Shown piece after piece: positions 1-12,138 of a DNA stretch of 64,000 nucleotides. Source of the DNA: Tetragonia tetragonoides (Eukaryota > Streptophyta > Magnoliopsida > Caryophyllales > Aizoaceae). The DNA is taken from positions 22,709,307 to 22,773,306 of the forward strand of contig CM076139.1 of NCBI GenBank assembly GCA_038025085.1. The letters run 5' to 3'. Position 1 is the stretch's first letter, and every line of letters begins with the position of its first letter. The notes under the pieces were generated by a model. The model did not search any database. It had not been told where the DNA came from and was given only the letters and a program-made list of their open reading frames with translations. The position numbers and the translations under genes were made by a program.

Positions 1-2
1 AT

Positions 3-1841
3 TACCCTACTCATGACATGGAGATAGTTGCCGTAGTTTTTGCCTTGAAGATTTGGAGGCATTATTTCTATGGAGCTCGTTGCAAGATCTTTACGGATCA
101 CAAGAGTTTGAAGTATATCTTCACTCAAAAGGAGTTGAACATGAGGTAACAGAGATGACTCGAGTTGATATCTAAGTATGATCTGGATATTCAGTATCAC
201 GAGGGAAAGGCCAATGTAGTGGCTGATGGCTTGAGTAGAAAGACTTCGCACACTGTGAATAACATGATGGTGCTACCATATGACTTGTGTGAGGAATTCA
301 AGAAGTTGGACTTAGAGGTTGTTCAACAAGGTGAGACTGTAGTGTTGCTGAATGCACTTGTAGTGCGACCGTCGATCTATGATGAGATTCGACAGTTGCA
401 AGTTCATGACTCGTTTCTAGAGGAGTTACGTGTCTAGATCAAGGATGGGAAGCATCCTGATTATGAAATCCTTGATGATGGTACGATCAAGATGAAGAGG
501 CGTTGGTGTGTTCCAAACAACGCCGAACTAAAGAGAAAGATTCTCGATGAGGCGCATGGAACAGCATATTCTGTTCATCCAGGTGGTGATAAGTTGTACA
601 AAGATTTGAAACTTCAGTTTTGGTGGACAAACATGAAGCGAGAATGTGCTGAGTATGTGGCAAGGTGTCTTACTTGTCAAAAGGTGAAGATCGAACATAG
701 AAGGTCTTGAGGTCTTGTTCAATCACTCGAAATTCCTGGATTAAAATGGGATTCAATGTTGATGGATTTTGAGACTGGATTACCAAAGACGAGGTCCGGG
801 AAGGACACTATTTGGGCCATTGTCGATTGATTAACAAAAACGGGGAGATTCATTGCAATAAAGAAGACTTGGTCGATGGACCAACTCGCTGAAGCTTATG
901 TGAAAGAGGTCTTGAGGTTACATGGAGTGCCTATAGACATTGTGTCAGACAGGGATTCGAGATTCTTGTCAAACTTTTGGGCCAAACTGCAGAGTGCTTT
1001 TGGTACGAAGTTGAAGTTTAATACAACATTTCATCCTGCGACAGATGGTCAAACGGAGCGTACTATTCAGACTTTGGAGGACATGTTGAGAGCTTGTGCT
1101 CTAGAGATGAAGGAATCTTGGGAGAAGATTTTACCTTTGATTGAGTTCTCCTACAACAATAGCTACCATGCGAGTATTGGTAGAGCACCTTACGAGGCGT
1201 TGTATGGAAGAAAGTGACAATCTCCTACGTGTTGGAATGACATAAGTGAGACCTTTGTTTTGGGTCCGGATTTTATCTAAGAGATTGTGGATCAAGTGAA
1301 ACTGGTCCAAGAGAAGATGAAAGTTGCACACGATAGACAGAAAGCCTATGCATATCAACATCGACGAATGGAAGAATTCCAAGTTGGTGACAAGGTACTT
1401 TTGAAAGTATCGCCTACTCGTGGGGTGATGAGATTTGGATGTAAAGGGAAGCTTAGCCCAAAGTACATTGGAGCCTATGAGATTCTTGAAAGAATTGGAG
1501 AGGTCGCTTATAGGCTTACTATGCCTTTGAATTTGGAGGAAGTGCACGATGTGTTGCATGTGTCACAACTCAAGAGGTATGACCATGATCCAAGTCATGT
1601 GCTGAATCCTGAAAAGGTGGTTTTAGATGACATACTCACCTATGAAGAGCAACCAGTTCGAGTTCTTGAAGAGCGAACTAAGCCTGTGAGAATCGTAGAC
1701 GAGAAAACGAAGAAAATTTGTGCGTCTACAATCAATCTTGCGAAACTGTTGTGAGCTAACCACAACGTCGAAGAAGCGACTTGGGAGACTGAGGTTGATA
1801 TGTGCAAGCGTTGCTCTCAACTGTTCGAAAAAAGTAATTAA
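3..1841 (+). pseudogene. Ty3/gypsy (Tekay/Del-like chromovirus) pol remnant: RNase H end, integrase, chromodomain-like tail
   Basis: A single reading frame runs from base 3 to 1841 and encodes the end of RNase H ([17 protein letters not shown] region), a linker, and integrase. The integrase has an HHCC zinc motif around 560-700 (H, H, then CLTC) and the DDE core: D in the MDFETGLP stretch, D in SDRDSRF, E in the TDGQTERTIQTLEDM stretch. The C-terminal part (about 1620-1841) has the conserved NHNVEEATWETE tail of plant chromovirus polyproteins. Eight in-frame stops interrupt it (147, 156, 435, 708, 828, 1215, 1278, 1752), but I see no frameshift. The left end lies outside the window. Its 3' LTR is probably 2118-5005. 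Lineage assignment is from motif memory; the pol identity itself is near certain. Confidence 0.93.
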
Positions 1842-2117
1842 CCTAAGTTTTGAGGTCGAAACCTTTTTAGGGGGGAAGGGTGTAACAATCCGCAAAAGAA
1901 AAGAAATTTAAGCAAAGACTGGAAAACTCATTGCATTGCATTGCATCATGCAAATGTTGTCATTTGGAAAAGTTGTGAAAACTTTTAAACTTTTCAATTT
2001 GAATTGTTGCATTTGGACTTTTAAAAGTCGTGCTAAAAAGTTCATCTTATGGAACTAGCTTCACTTTGGTGGTGATCCTAAGTTTCGAGCACGAAACTTT
2101 TTTTAAGGAGGTAAGGA
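1842..2117 (+). other. Junction with two polypurine-tract/LTR-start-like sites
   Basis: Just after the pol remnant the sequence shows CCTAAGTTTTGAGGTCGAAACC followed by a G-rich run and TGTAACAATCC (1881). About 240 bp later a close variant appears: CCTAAGTTTCGAGCACGAAAC, a purine tract AAGGAGGTAAGGA, then TGTAATACCC (2118). Both look like the end of a chromovirus internal region meeting an LTR. Only the second leads into a full-length LTR. No coding potential is seen between them. Confidence 0.6.
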
Positions 2118-5005
2118 TGTAATACCCTGTATTATTATTCATTTTAGAATAATAGTTACTTAAAAAGAAAATGTGAATTTGGATTTAAAATATTAATTGG
2201 GCTCTTGAATGTTTAATGTGCCTAATTGATGTGTGGGTTTGTTTTGGATCTAATTAATTATAATTGGGCCAAAATAAATTAAAGGAATTTTGGGCTTAAA
2301 TATTTCGGATTGGTAGACATATTGCGAACATTATTTGGGCCATAATTTTCGGCTCATTGAATGAAATTATGGGCAAAGAAATCAGTTTTATTTTTCAAAA
2401 ATTTTGTTTCCTAAAAAGTGTAGATTTAGAAGAGTTTGATTGATATTTAATTAGGAAGTTAGAGGGAGATAAGGAAGGACTGAATTTAGAAAATTTGGTT
2501 TCCTAATTAAACTCTACTTCCTCTAACTCATCAACTTAACCTAACCCAAAAAAAAGCCACTCACTCTCTCTCTCTATCACACGTTCGGCTAAATCAAGGG
2601 GAAGAATAAAGAGAATTTTCCACTCTTTCATAATTCATCCTCTTGTTCATGTTTGATTCTAATATTTACAAGTAAGTATTTTTAATTGCTTTTTGATTAT
2701 TAAAAGCTTGTTCTTGATTCAAATTATCATTTTTATGAACCGTAGCATGTTTATGAGCAAACCCTAATTTATGTCTTTGACATAGGCTTCTTAGATTCTA
2801 GTATTTTGCATGTTAGAATCATGTTTAGGGTTGGATTTGGTGTTTTTATTGAATTTGAATCAAAGGTTGAATTAAAAGTTTGAATCTTTGTGAATTTCTT
2901 AAATCAATGATTTTGTTAAATATTCAGATTTAATTTAGGATTGAATTTGTTAAACTTATTAACAAAAAAAAAACAAAAAAAAAGGGATTTAGGGCCACAC
3001 GGACGAGGCCTGCGCGACGCACGACCCAGCTGTGCGGCGCTGCAGGGCAGCTGCTGGTGGCCGTGCCCTGCCAGGCGCCAGCGGGCGGGCCACCAGCGGG
3101 TCTGCAAGTGGTGGGGCCCGCTGGTGGTGGTGCATGGTTTGTGTTTGACTTTTGTTTGGTTATTGACTTTAATTAGGGTTATGGAAAGTTTTTGAAAGTT
3201 TGGTTTGAAAAAATCATTGAGCATGCATGAGTTTAATGAGCTAATTAAACTTAATTCCAGCAACCTAATTATTTAAGTTTAATGAGCTAAACCATTTTTG
3301 AAGTTTAATTTAGAGGTTTAGAAGTCAAACTATTGACTTGTGGATTATTGTGGATTTATTAGGGCCCGTTGACCGCACTTAAACGTAAGGAGCTTACGTA
3401 AATTGTCGTGATTTGCCTTATTGCTAAAGCTAATATTTCATGTCTACTGGAATTTGTATAATCATTGTCTAGTATTAAATTGAGATTTTAATTCATATTT
3501 GGATTTGTGATAAAGGGAAAATTGATATTTATTTCCTTATAATAATTCGTATAGAATTATGAGATTGTGAATGCATATTGAATTGTGTTGAAAATTCACT
3601 TTGTGTAGCAATGACTACTTGCTGAGATTCATGTTAGATGATGTATGTTAATCTTTGTAATTACGTGGAGTAATTATTGTGATATTGAACTAAAGATATG
3701 ATTAATATTTGCTCAATTTGAATATAACCTATCGCTATTTGGATTATGTTTGTGAGCATATTGTTTCAATAAGTTAATGTGACTTTGACTATTGAATTGG
3801 TAAACAATATTGGAAGCCTGGAAAAGGTATATTGTTAAGTGGTTGTGAATAGGGTGTTGATGCTCATACATGTGAAATTATTGTCATCGGACTTGTGAAC
3901 TTTAATTGTTCGTTTTGTAACTGTTGAGTAGTTACTTGAGAATGCCAAGATATGTGTATTACTTGTTATGTGATCACTTTATGAAAATGATTATGATAGT
4001 TAAGACTTCTTTGGTAATGGATCCACCGAAGGACGCGAATGGGAATTTGTCACTAGTTACGTTGAGTGGGACTATAACTGCGGGTATGGCCCCAACGTAT
4101 TGAAATCCTGTATCCATACTGAGTAATTGGGCGAGTGGTTTTTTCGAAACAGTTCTTCTTGCAAACCTAAGGGTTGAAAGAGGGTATGCATACTTAGGAA
4201 CATAAGAAGTACTTCTAGGAGTCATCTATACTCCGGGACGGTTGATCCCTCTTTTTGCCAATGTGCACGGGACTAAGGTCCTATTTGAATAAACTGCAGT
4301 TGGTTTGATAATTCATGCGATTCTCTTCTCTCTAATAAACTTGGCTAATGGATAATAATATATATTGGATTTATTATTTGTTGTTTGATGCGTATCTTTA
4401 AATTAAAGCATGTTGTCTTTTATTTCTTAAAGTTTGAGTATTTATTTTATTAAGCATGATGGCTTAAATTGGAGATATAAAAAAAAACTATGTGGTTATG
4501 AATTACTCAGCGTAGCTGATTGGTTGTTTTCTTTCTACTTGTGTTTGTTGTCCATTTCTCTTCAATGATGGACCTATGATGAACCTGTATGGAATTCGTC
4601 TATATGGGGGAGTAGATTGACAGGATTTGTAGCTCGTGTTGGGAGCTAGTGAAGGGCGATCAAAGAAGATTGTATGTCTTCTAAAAACGATTTATCTTTA
4701 CTGTTTAGACTCTTTTGGATTTGTATTATTGGGAGTTTTATTGTAACAAGATTAATTCTCTTGCATGAGAATTAATGGTTTAATATTTCTTTATCCTTTG
4801 GATTATTTGTTTTAAGATTAGTTGGAAGATAGTTAATACCTATTTATCTAGTATGCTTTGTTGGGATTAAAACACTTTGTTTCTTTCTAGCCTTGTATTT
4901 AATTTGAACATTAAATACGGCGGTGAGGCTTTGAATTTTCATTGTTTTTCCGCTGCAACTCGTGATTTTAAATGGTTAAATTAGACGAAAATTTGGGGTG
5001 TTACA
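2118..5005 (+). repeat. Long LTR (3' LTR of element A), 2,888 bp
   Basis: The LTR starts TGTAATACCC and ends GGGTGTTACA, which are inverted copies of each other apart from one base. A purine tract lies directly upstream. The outer edge cuts into a minus-strand reverse transcriptase ORF exactly at base 5006, as expected for an insertion boundary. The LTR has no ORF of note. It contains a GC-rich patch at about 2990-3125 within otherwise AT-rich DNA. Its partner 5' LTR and the target-site duplication are outside the window. It could instead be a solo LTR next to an unrelated pol remnant, but order, orientation and spacing favour one element. Confidence 0.82.
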
Positions 5006-6670
5006 TATGAAGCCAGCATCAAGTTGCTTTTGGACCACTTCTTTGATTTTAAGAGCCCATTCTGGTTTCATTCTCCTTAGTTTTTGTTTGACTGGTTTGC
5101 AATCAGGTTTTAGTGGGATGGTATGTTGAGCAATGTTGCGATCTATACCGGGCATGTCCTTATAGGACCAAGCAACAACATCCATATAGTTCTTTAAGAG
5201 TGTTACGAACTGTTCGCGTTCATTAGAAGTTAAAGACAAGCCTATTTCCACGTGGCGTGGCTCATCGTTAGTTGTAATATTGATTGTCGCAGTTTCTTCA
5301 ACTATTGAAGTCTTTTGTTCGTGTTCGATTAGTGCTTTAATGACTTCTTTTGGGAATTCAGTTATGTCATTTGAATTATTGGCAACAAGGCAATCCGAGT
5401 AAGCAGAATCAACACTCATAACATTAATAGAAGCGGATAATACATCAACGAGGTCGTCACTAGCAACCTTAGTAGCAACAGAAATAGACTCGGGTGGACT
5501 ACCCAACACTTCTAGGATAACAGACTCACAATCAGATTTGGATTCTGAATAGGACTCAGAATCGAAATTGGGCCTCTCTAAGGGACCATGGCGGATTGTA
5601 AACTTGTACTTGACTCCTTCTACCGGAGCCCACTTCGTCTCCTGCTTCCATGTGGCACGGTCTGGCCTTATTGGGGAAATCAGCTTGGACGGGTCAAAAC
5701 CTTCGTTGAAAGCACAGTAAGGGAAAGTTCTCCCATTGTCTCATTGTATTGGCGACGTTCTTCATCAAATAATAGCCCAAGATTGTTGGGTGCCATGTAA
5801 TTAGCCCAATCTTTGGTGGATTGGTCCTCATTGGGAGGTGGTGGTGCCTCTTCATTCATAGCGAAACAGTCTTGGAATGCCTCAAAGCCTGGAACCAGGA
5901 TCCCATTGGTTGTGTAAGGTTCAGGAAATCCATAGTAGGGGTATGGATCGCCTTCTTGGAGAAATTGCCCATTGAGAGTAAGAAGATAAGAACCTATGCC
6001 GTCTAGAATGGGTTTATTAGTAGTACGGGCTCTCTTCCTAGCCACTTCCTTGGATATGTAGGCTCGAAATTCTTGCTTAGTGGGCTTGTAGCCTAGCCCA
6101 AATAGATCATTTTTTATCTTAGTGTTGCAGTAAGGTTGGGTCACCTTGGGATGAGGGCCCAAAGTTGTGTCTGGGAAAGTAGCCTTGCTTTCTCAGTAGG
6201 GTTTTATATCAAGCACGGGCTCTATGGTTTCTATGAATGCTATCTTTTCAATGCCCCATAGTTCTTCATCTTGCTCATTATGCTCTATTTTTAAGACTGG
6301 AGCCTTTTCCACCTGGGCTATCATGGTGTCAGCAAACTTCCAGAGTGGATCCTGGTAGAGATAGCTTTACCTTTTAATGAAAGGTTGAGGCCACAACATA
6401 GAGCCCATGTAGCCAAGGCCATCCTAAAAGCAGGTTGAAGGTGGCCAAAATGTCTATGACATGGAACTGGACCATTTTCTCTATGGGCCCAATGTTGATA
6501 TTCATGGAGAATGTGCCTATAACGTTTCCCTTGGAATTGTCATAAGCTCTTAGCCCTTGTGCGGAGTGCGCGAGGTTGTTGCAGTCAATTTTGAGGTGTT
6601 CAACGGTTCTCATAGGCATATATTTACAGCGGAACCATTGTCAACCAAGGTCATGGGGACTTGCCTTTGT
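5006..6670 (-). pseudogene. Element B protease, linker and truncated reverse transcriptase
   Basis: On the minus strand the retroviral-type aspartic protease lies at about 6670-6366. A DNGSA active-site stretch near 6640 is followed by a frameshift, then GTFSMNINIGPIEK and LLLGWPWLHGL. A poorly conserved linker (6162-5680) follows, and then the N-terminal edge of RT (about 5160-5006), with MPGIDRNIAQH, KQKLRRMKPEWALKIKE and ending at LDAGFI. The frame then runs into the LTR of element A, so the RT catalytic core is missing. Several frame changes separate the pieces. The motifs fit the Tat branch of Ty3/gypsy. The sequence cannot encode a working polyprotein. Confidence 0.85.
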
Positions 6671-7369
6671 TGACATATTACGGTTTAGTATAGAGCTTTG
6701 TTGTGATGAATGCCTTCGGGTGGAAGGTCCTTATCAGAAAAGGTGATAGACGTGGAGGATTTCCCCTTGACAAGGAGGTTGACCACATCTTCGGGAGTAG
6801 CATTTGGAGAGATGGTGGCTGCATTCAATGCTTCTAGCACGACCCTTCAATGGGTGATAGAAGTGGTCAACAATTGCCAAATGGATATATAAGCTTTCGC
6901 CATTTGCAATTGCCTAAGGATATTGGTTCCATCATCCTCTTTAGTTGCCTCCTTTTGAGTTGGATCCCTATTGGGGAGTTGCACGGGCTCTACAGGTTGG
7001 ATTTGAGATGGATCCATGTAGATATTTCGGGCCTGAATTGGCGACGGGACCTTGTAAGGTAGTTCAAGGCCTTATCATCATCATCCTTCTCATCATCAGA
7101 AATGTCGCACCATGCTTTGCCATTTGCTATATCATGGACTTCAGGAGTTAGCACATCTTCAGGACCGGTATAGTGTCCATTGTCCTCTTCATCGGTATCC
7201 AAAAGACCATAAACGTGTAGCATGGACTTTGTGTTTGGGTAAGGTGGTATTGCTTCTCCAATTGGATTGATCAAATAGGAGGGATCGAACCCTTCCTCTA
7301 AGTCGACGGCGAAGGAGTTCCCAATGGAATTTGTATTGTTGTTAGGTAGCGGTGCGTCTTTAGGCAATG
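6671..7369 (-). pseudogene. Element B region between gag and protease
   Basis: The minus strand carries an open stretch at 7367-6990. It is acidic in the middle (ISDDEKDDDDKALNYLTRSRRQF) and ends near WIHLKSN, and no domain is recognised. Its position between the gag CKYHRGRGHDT motif and the protease DNGSA motif makes it the gag-protease linker of element B. Plus-strand ORFs here look like shadows of decayed coding sequence. Confidence 0.6.
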
Positions 7370-8063
7370 GTATGGTGCCATGTCGAACAAGTCTTTGATT
7401 TTCTCTTTGAGAGTGAAGCGTTATTTGGTGTCGTGCCCACGACCTCTATGGTATTTGCAAAATGCGGACTCATTCCAGTTCGGTGATCTTCTCGACGGGA
7501 GGATCAGGAGTAGGCCCAATAGGGTGTAAGTAGTCTCCCTTGACTAGTTTGTCCAAAGCCTTGACAGCAATCCCAAGTGGGGTAAACCTTCTTGGACGCC
7601 TATCAATAATGGCGCTCACCTCATTTCTTCTATTAGTGGAGGTATGATTGGCGTTAGTGTACTTCTTGTCTTTGTAGCTACTTGTGTTGTTATTGTAAGT
7701 GACCTTGTTCTTTCCTTTTTGGAGTTGGTCATCTTCAATAACCCATGCCTACTTCAGTTAGTTGGGCATAAGTGGTAATGGGTTGAAACTTTATGTGCTT
7801 ACAGTATTCAGACGCCAAATTTTGGACAAGCATCCTAGTTTGATCCCTTTCAGATTGGCGATCAATCATTTCAGCGACCTTAGTCCTCCACCTTCTTACG
7901 AAGTTGGTGAAGCCTTCTTTATCACCTTGTTTGGTGATGTCCAATTCCCTAAATGTCATGGGAGGCAAGACATTGTCAGCATATCTCTCTGGAAAAAAGT
8001 GGATAAATCTTCCCACTTTTGTAGCTTTTGAGTGGATAGCTTACAGAACCAGGCCCTTACAAC
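7370..8063 (-). pseudogene. Element B gag, C-terminal half
   Basis: The minus strand begins at the boundary of the D insertion (8063). It continues the capsid-like gag domain (WEDLSTFF-type start, then MTFRELDITKQGDKEGFTNFVRRWR, and LVQNLASEYCKHIKFQPI). Further on, near 7468-7430, is the FCKYHRGRGHDT motif typical of Tat-type gag. At least one stop and frame change occur between 7735 and 7370. The other half of the same gag lies 7.2 kb away at 15250-15745. The reading frame resumes across the insertion when the target duplication is counted once. Confidence 0.85.
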
Positions 8064-9421
8064 TGATGAGTGAGGATTATACATTATATTTTGTCACAAT
8101 TCACTATTGTTATTATGTTTTATTTAGATAACTTTATATGTTTTTAGATGCATTTAGTTTATTAGTTCGCTTTTACTTCTTTTGGTTGTTTTTATGTGTA
8201 GGTAGTAGATTTTGGAGAAGATTAGATGAAGATTTGGAAGAATACTTGATGTGTGACAATTTGGCACGGAGATATGAGCTTAAAGATGTTCAAAACATGC
8301 TTCTAGAGAAAGACACGAGCTACTCATGTCTTTTCACATGACCACAAATTGACACTTGAGGAGAAATTGACACTTGAGGAGAAAATCAATTAAGGAGCCG
8401 AAAATATGCTAACAACTATAGACACGGCTAGGTCAAATCTTTTGACACGGCCGTGTCTTTCATCAGCACGCGCGCGGACGGGTTCTGCAATTTGGCCTTT
8501 GTTTTATTTTTATTTCTTTTTCTTTTCATAACTTTATAAGGAGACTTTTAGGGTTTTTCCTAGGACCGACCTTTTGCCTCTCTTCTTTGAGAACTACTTT
8601 GAATTGGAGAAGAAGAGAAGATCAAGAACATCATCCAAGCATTAGGTTTTTCTTGAACTTTAATTGTTTTGATGAATTCTCTTGAATCTTTGTTGTTAGT
8701 TTTATTAATTATTATGAGCTAAACTTCTTATAACTAGGGCTAAGGTGTAGCCATCCTTTTTAATGTAGTATTCTTAATATTTTAATTTCAAGATTTGATT
8801 TTTATTGCATGTGAGTTTATGTTGTTGATCTTAATGCAATTCAAGGTTTGATCACCCTTTGATTTGATTTATTGTGTATTTATGAGACTGAGAAGTGATT
8901 ATATGCACTAGTTCATAATAGCATAAACTGATAATTGAACGAAATACTGAGAAGTACAAACGTGATTCTTGCAATTATCTTGTTATAGGTTTTTATTGTT
9001 CTCAAAACTTCTTGAATTGTTTAAATCTATCTAGAGATAACATAGGTTAACAATTTAAGTTAAATTCAATATAGCTTGAGAAATTATATTAAATAGTTAA
9101 GAAAAACCTTGCCTCATGTTATTAATTTCAACCTTATGTATTAGGGATCTACAGAGAATTGGATTGGTGAACCCAAAACCCTAGTCTTTTTCTCATATTG
9201 ATTGATTTGATTACTTACCCAATTGTTTAGTTTAGTTAATCCAGCTAGTTATTTTAGTTTAGTTCTTAATCCAACACCTTGAATTCGGTTTCTAGATAAA
9301 GTTAGGGTTTTCATTATTTTAGTACTTATTCATTCTAGTCCTCGTGGGAACGATACTTGACTTACTTTCTTTATTACTTGTGCGACTGGTACACTTGTCA
9401 TAGTTTAGTTTTCACGCATCA
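8064..9421 (+). repeat. Element D 5' LTR
   Basis: 1,358 bp, beginning TGATGAGTGAGGATTA and ending TTCACGCATCA, matched by the copy at 13877-15249. It has a 19-20-bp local duplication (TTGACACTTGAGGAGAAA motif near 8348-8385) that the 3' copy lacks. A GC-rich patch with CACGGCCGTG and ACGCGCGCGG lies near 8450-8480. In the first 140 bp I count five substitutions between copies, so the insertion is not very recent. Confidence 0.93.
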
Positions 9422-9427
9422 AGTTTT

Positions 9428-9445
9428 TGGCGCCGTTGCCGGGGA
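9428..9445 (+). other. Element D primer-binding site (tRNA-Asp)
   Basis: TGGCGCCGTTGCCGGGGA lies 6 bases after the 5' LTR. By memory of the plant tRNA-Asp(GUC) 3' end including CCA, it is fully complementary. A tRNA-Asp primer is typical of Athila-type elements. Confidence 0.88.
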
Positions 9446-9750
9446 CTTTTTTTGAGTATTATTAGAATCGAAAGATCCTATTTTTAATCTAGAATTTAAA
9501 TGCTTAGTACTTATTTTTCTTGTTATTACTTATTATTGATACTTTGTTTTATTTTAGTTGTTTTCTTTTGTTTTGTTAGAATTGAATAATATTAGTTAGA
9601 ATTTTCTTAGTGTATTTTTGTTTATTTTTCGTTTACTTGATTTGCAAATTGGTGTGTTCTAGTGCATGACCCGTACTAGTAACATCCTTTTGATCCAGAA
9701 ATAGAGAGCACCTTTCGCAGGTTAAGTAGACAGCAAATTCCAAAGAAGTC

Positions 9751-12138
9751 ATGCCGCCAAAAGAGAATGAAGTTCCACCGGTGCGTTCTTTAAAGGACTA
9801 TGCTACACCCACGGGGGAGGGTAGTGCTGCTAGCATTAGAAGGCCAACAATTCAAGCAAACAATTTTGAGATCAAGCCCGCCATCATACAAATGATTCAG
9901 ACTTCAATCCAATTTGGTGGTTTGCCTCATGATGATCCTAATGCTCATATTGCTAATTTTGTTGAAATATGTGATACTTTTAAGCATAATGGTGTTAGTG
10001 ATGATGCAATTAGACTGAGATTGTTTCCATTTTCACTTAGGGACAAAGCTAAAAGTTGGTTAAATAACATTCCTGTAGGATCAATAACTACATGGAATGA
10101 CATGGCTCAAAGATTTTTAGCAAAATATTTTCCCCCTTTCGAAACTACTAAGATGAGGAACGATATCACTACTTTTGTGCAGTATGACACAGAAACATTA
10201 TATGAAGCATGGGAAAGATACAAAGACATGCTTAGAAAATGTCCACATCATGGTCTTCCTGTTTGGTTACAAGTTCAAACTTTTTATAATGGTCTGTCTT
10301 CTACTAATCGTTCTATGATTGATGCAGCTTCAGGTGGTACTATCATGACTAAAACTCCAGATGATGCATACGACTTTTTAGAGGAATTAGCTTCTAATAA
10401 TCATCAATGGCAGTCTGATAGAACCCCAGTAAAGAAAAGTGAAGGAATTCATTCAGTTGACTCATTTACTGCTATAACTGCTCAATTAGAAACTCTAACT
10501 AAAAAGGTTGACACTTGGAGTACTTCTTGCATGCAAGTACAGGTTGTTCAGTGTGAACATTGTGGAGGGCCGCATGCTAACACAGAATGTCAAGGAGGTA
10601 ATTGTATTTCCCAATCACATGATCAAGCTAACTATGTTGGAAATTTTGGCAGGCAGAACAATCCTTATTCCAATACCTATAATCCAGGATGGAGGAATCA
10701 TCCGAATTTCTCTTGGAGCAATCAGAATCAAAACCAAGTGAATCAACCAACCCCAGGATTCCAAGCTCAAGAAAGGAAGTCAAACTTAGAAGAGCTTATG
10801 TCTAAATTCATCACTGCAACTGAAACTAGATTTCAAAATCAAAAGGCTTCGATCAAGAACTTAGAATTTCAAGTTGGACAGATTGCAAACATGGTATCCG
10901 GAAGAAATCAAGGCTCTTTACCTAGCAACACTGAAAAGAACCCAAAGGAACAAATCAATGCCATATCCTTAAGAAGTGGCAAGGAACTTCCAGGGGTGCA
11001 AAGCAACAGTAAGAGAAAGGTAAATGAAGGAAAGGAAGATGATGACAACCAAGGGCATCAAAAGGTAAGTAAGGAAACTGTGCAACAGTCTGTCCCTAAA
11101 CCTCAGGTAAGAACTTACACTCCTCCTATTCCTTTCCCTCAAATATTGAAGCAATATAAATTGGATGCGCAATTCGGTAAATTTCTTGAAATTTGTAAGA
11201 AATTGCATCTTAATATTCCATATGTTGATACTTTAAGTCAAATGCCTAAATATGCAAAATTTCTAAAGGACAGTTTGGCTAATAAAAGAAAATTGAAAGA
11301 TTTTGAAACAGTTAATCTTAATGAAGAGTGTTCGGCAATTTTACTGAACAAGTTGCCCCAAAAGTTAAAGGATCTAGGTAGTTTCACCATTCCTTGCACC
11401 ATTAGAGACACCCATTTTAATAGGGCTTTATGTGATTTAGGTGTAAGTATAAATTTAATGCCTTGGTCAATTTTTAAAAATCTAGGATTAGGAGAGCCAA
11501 AATCAACCATTGCATCCCTTCAATTAGCTGATAGATCGATAAAGTATCCAAGAGGCATAGTTGAGGATGTGCTAGTAAAGGTTGACAAGTTCATATTCCC
11601 TGTGGATTTCATTGTTTTGGACATGGAAGAAGACCAAGAGATACCTCTCATTTTAGGTCGCCCTTTCTTAGCCACAGGGGGTGCGTTACTAGATGTACCA
11701 CAAAGAAGATTAATTCTCAAGGTGGATGATGTACAAGTGACATTTAATGTTTACGCGACCACCAAACGTCTTCCTAATGAGATACCTTGTTTTAGAATTG
11801 ATGCTACTGACAAAGTTTCCGATAAGCTTGTGCAGGATCAAAAAGCAAAAAAGATGCAAGAGCCATATCTTGAAACATCAAAGCAGATCAAGCGCAAGGA
11901 AAAAGAATTTGAGAACGACATGAATTTGATAAAGACAAGTCCACCATCATTAGGAGTTGAAGACTTTCATGCAAAAAATAAGGAGGATCTTGTTTTTAAT
12001 AGACCAAATTTTGCGGAAGTAAAACCAATCTTAGTACTCTTAAAGACAAGGATGATCCTGGATGAACTTTTGGAAAATAGTCTAGCTAACGACTATAAAC
12101 AAGCGCTTTTTGCGAGGCAACCCAAACTTTTTATTTAG
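9751..12138 (+). CDS. Retrotransposon gag-aspartic protease polyprotein (element D)
   Basis: An uninterrupted 795-residue ORF. Residues about 30-200 are a retrotransposon gag capsid domain (IQTSIQFGGLPHDDPNAHI, LRLFPFSLRDKAKSWL, FLAKYFPPFETTKMRNDI). A short zinc knuckle CEHCGGPHANTEC lies near residue 270. The aspartic protease follows around 540-670, with ALCDLGVSINLMP as the active-site region and PLILGRPFLATG as the second motif. RT and integrase are absent. The ATG at 9751 is the first in-frame start. An ATG at 9665 begins a short stretch (MTRTSN, then PFDPEIESTF in another frame) that looks like the original N terminus, displaced by two single-base losses. The intact frame suggests selection or youth, but expression is unknown. 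Confidence 0.9.
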   Translation: MPPKENEVPPVRSLKDYATPTGEGSAASIRRPTIQANNFEIKPAIIQMIQTSIQFGGLPHDDPNAHIANFVEICDTFKHNGVSDDAIRLRLFPFSLRDKAKSWLNNIPVGSITTWNDMAQRFLAKYFPPFETTKMRNDITTFVQYDTETLYEAWERYKDMLRKCPHHGLPVWLQVQTFYNGLSSTNRSMIDAASGGTIMTKTPDDAYDFLEELASNNHQWQSDRTPVKKSEGIHSVDSFTAITAQLETLTKKVDTWSTSCMQVQVVQCEHCGGPHANTECQGGNCISQSHDQANYVGNFGRQNNPYSNTYNPGWRNHPNFSWSNQNQNQVNQPTPGFQAQERKSNLEELMSKFITATETRFQNQKASIKNLEFQVGQIANMVSGRNQGSLPSNTEKNPKEQINAISLRSGKELPGVQSNSKRKVNEGKEDDDNQGHQKVSKETVQQSVPKPQVRTYTPPIPFPQILKQYKLDAQFGKFLEICKKLHLNIPYVDTLSQMPKYAKFLKDSLANKRKLKDFETVNLNEECSAILLNKLPQKLKDLGSFTIPCTIRDTHFNRALCDLGVSINLMPWSIFKNLGLGEPKSTIASLQLADRSIKYPRGIVEDVLVKVDKFIFPVDFIVLDMEEDQEIPLILGRPFLATGGALLDVPQRRLILKVDDVQVTFNVYATTKRLPNEIPCFRIDATDKVSDKLVQDQKAKKMQEPYLETSKQIKRKEKEFENDMNLIKTSPPSLGVEDFHAKNKEDLVFNRPNFAEVKPILVLLKTRMILDELLENSLANDYKQALFARQPKLFI

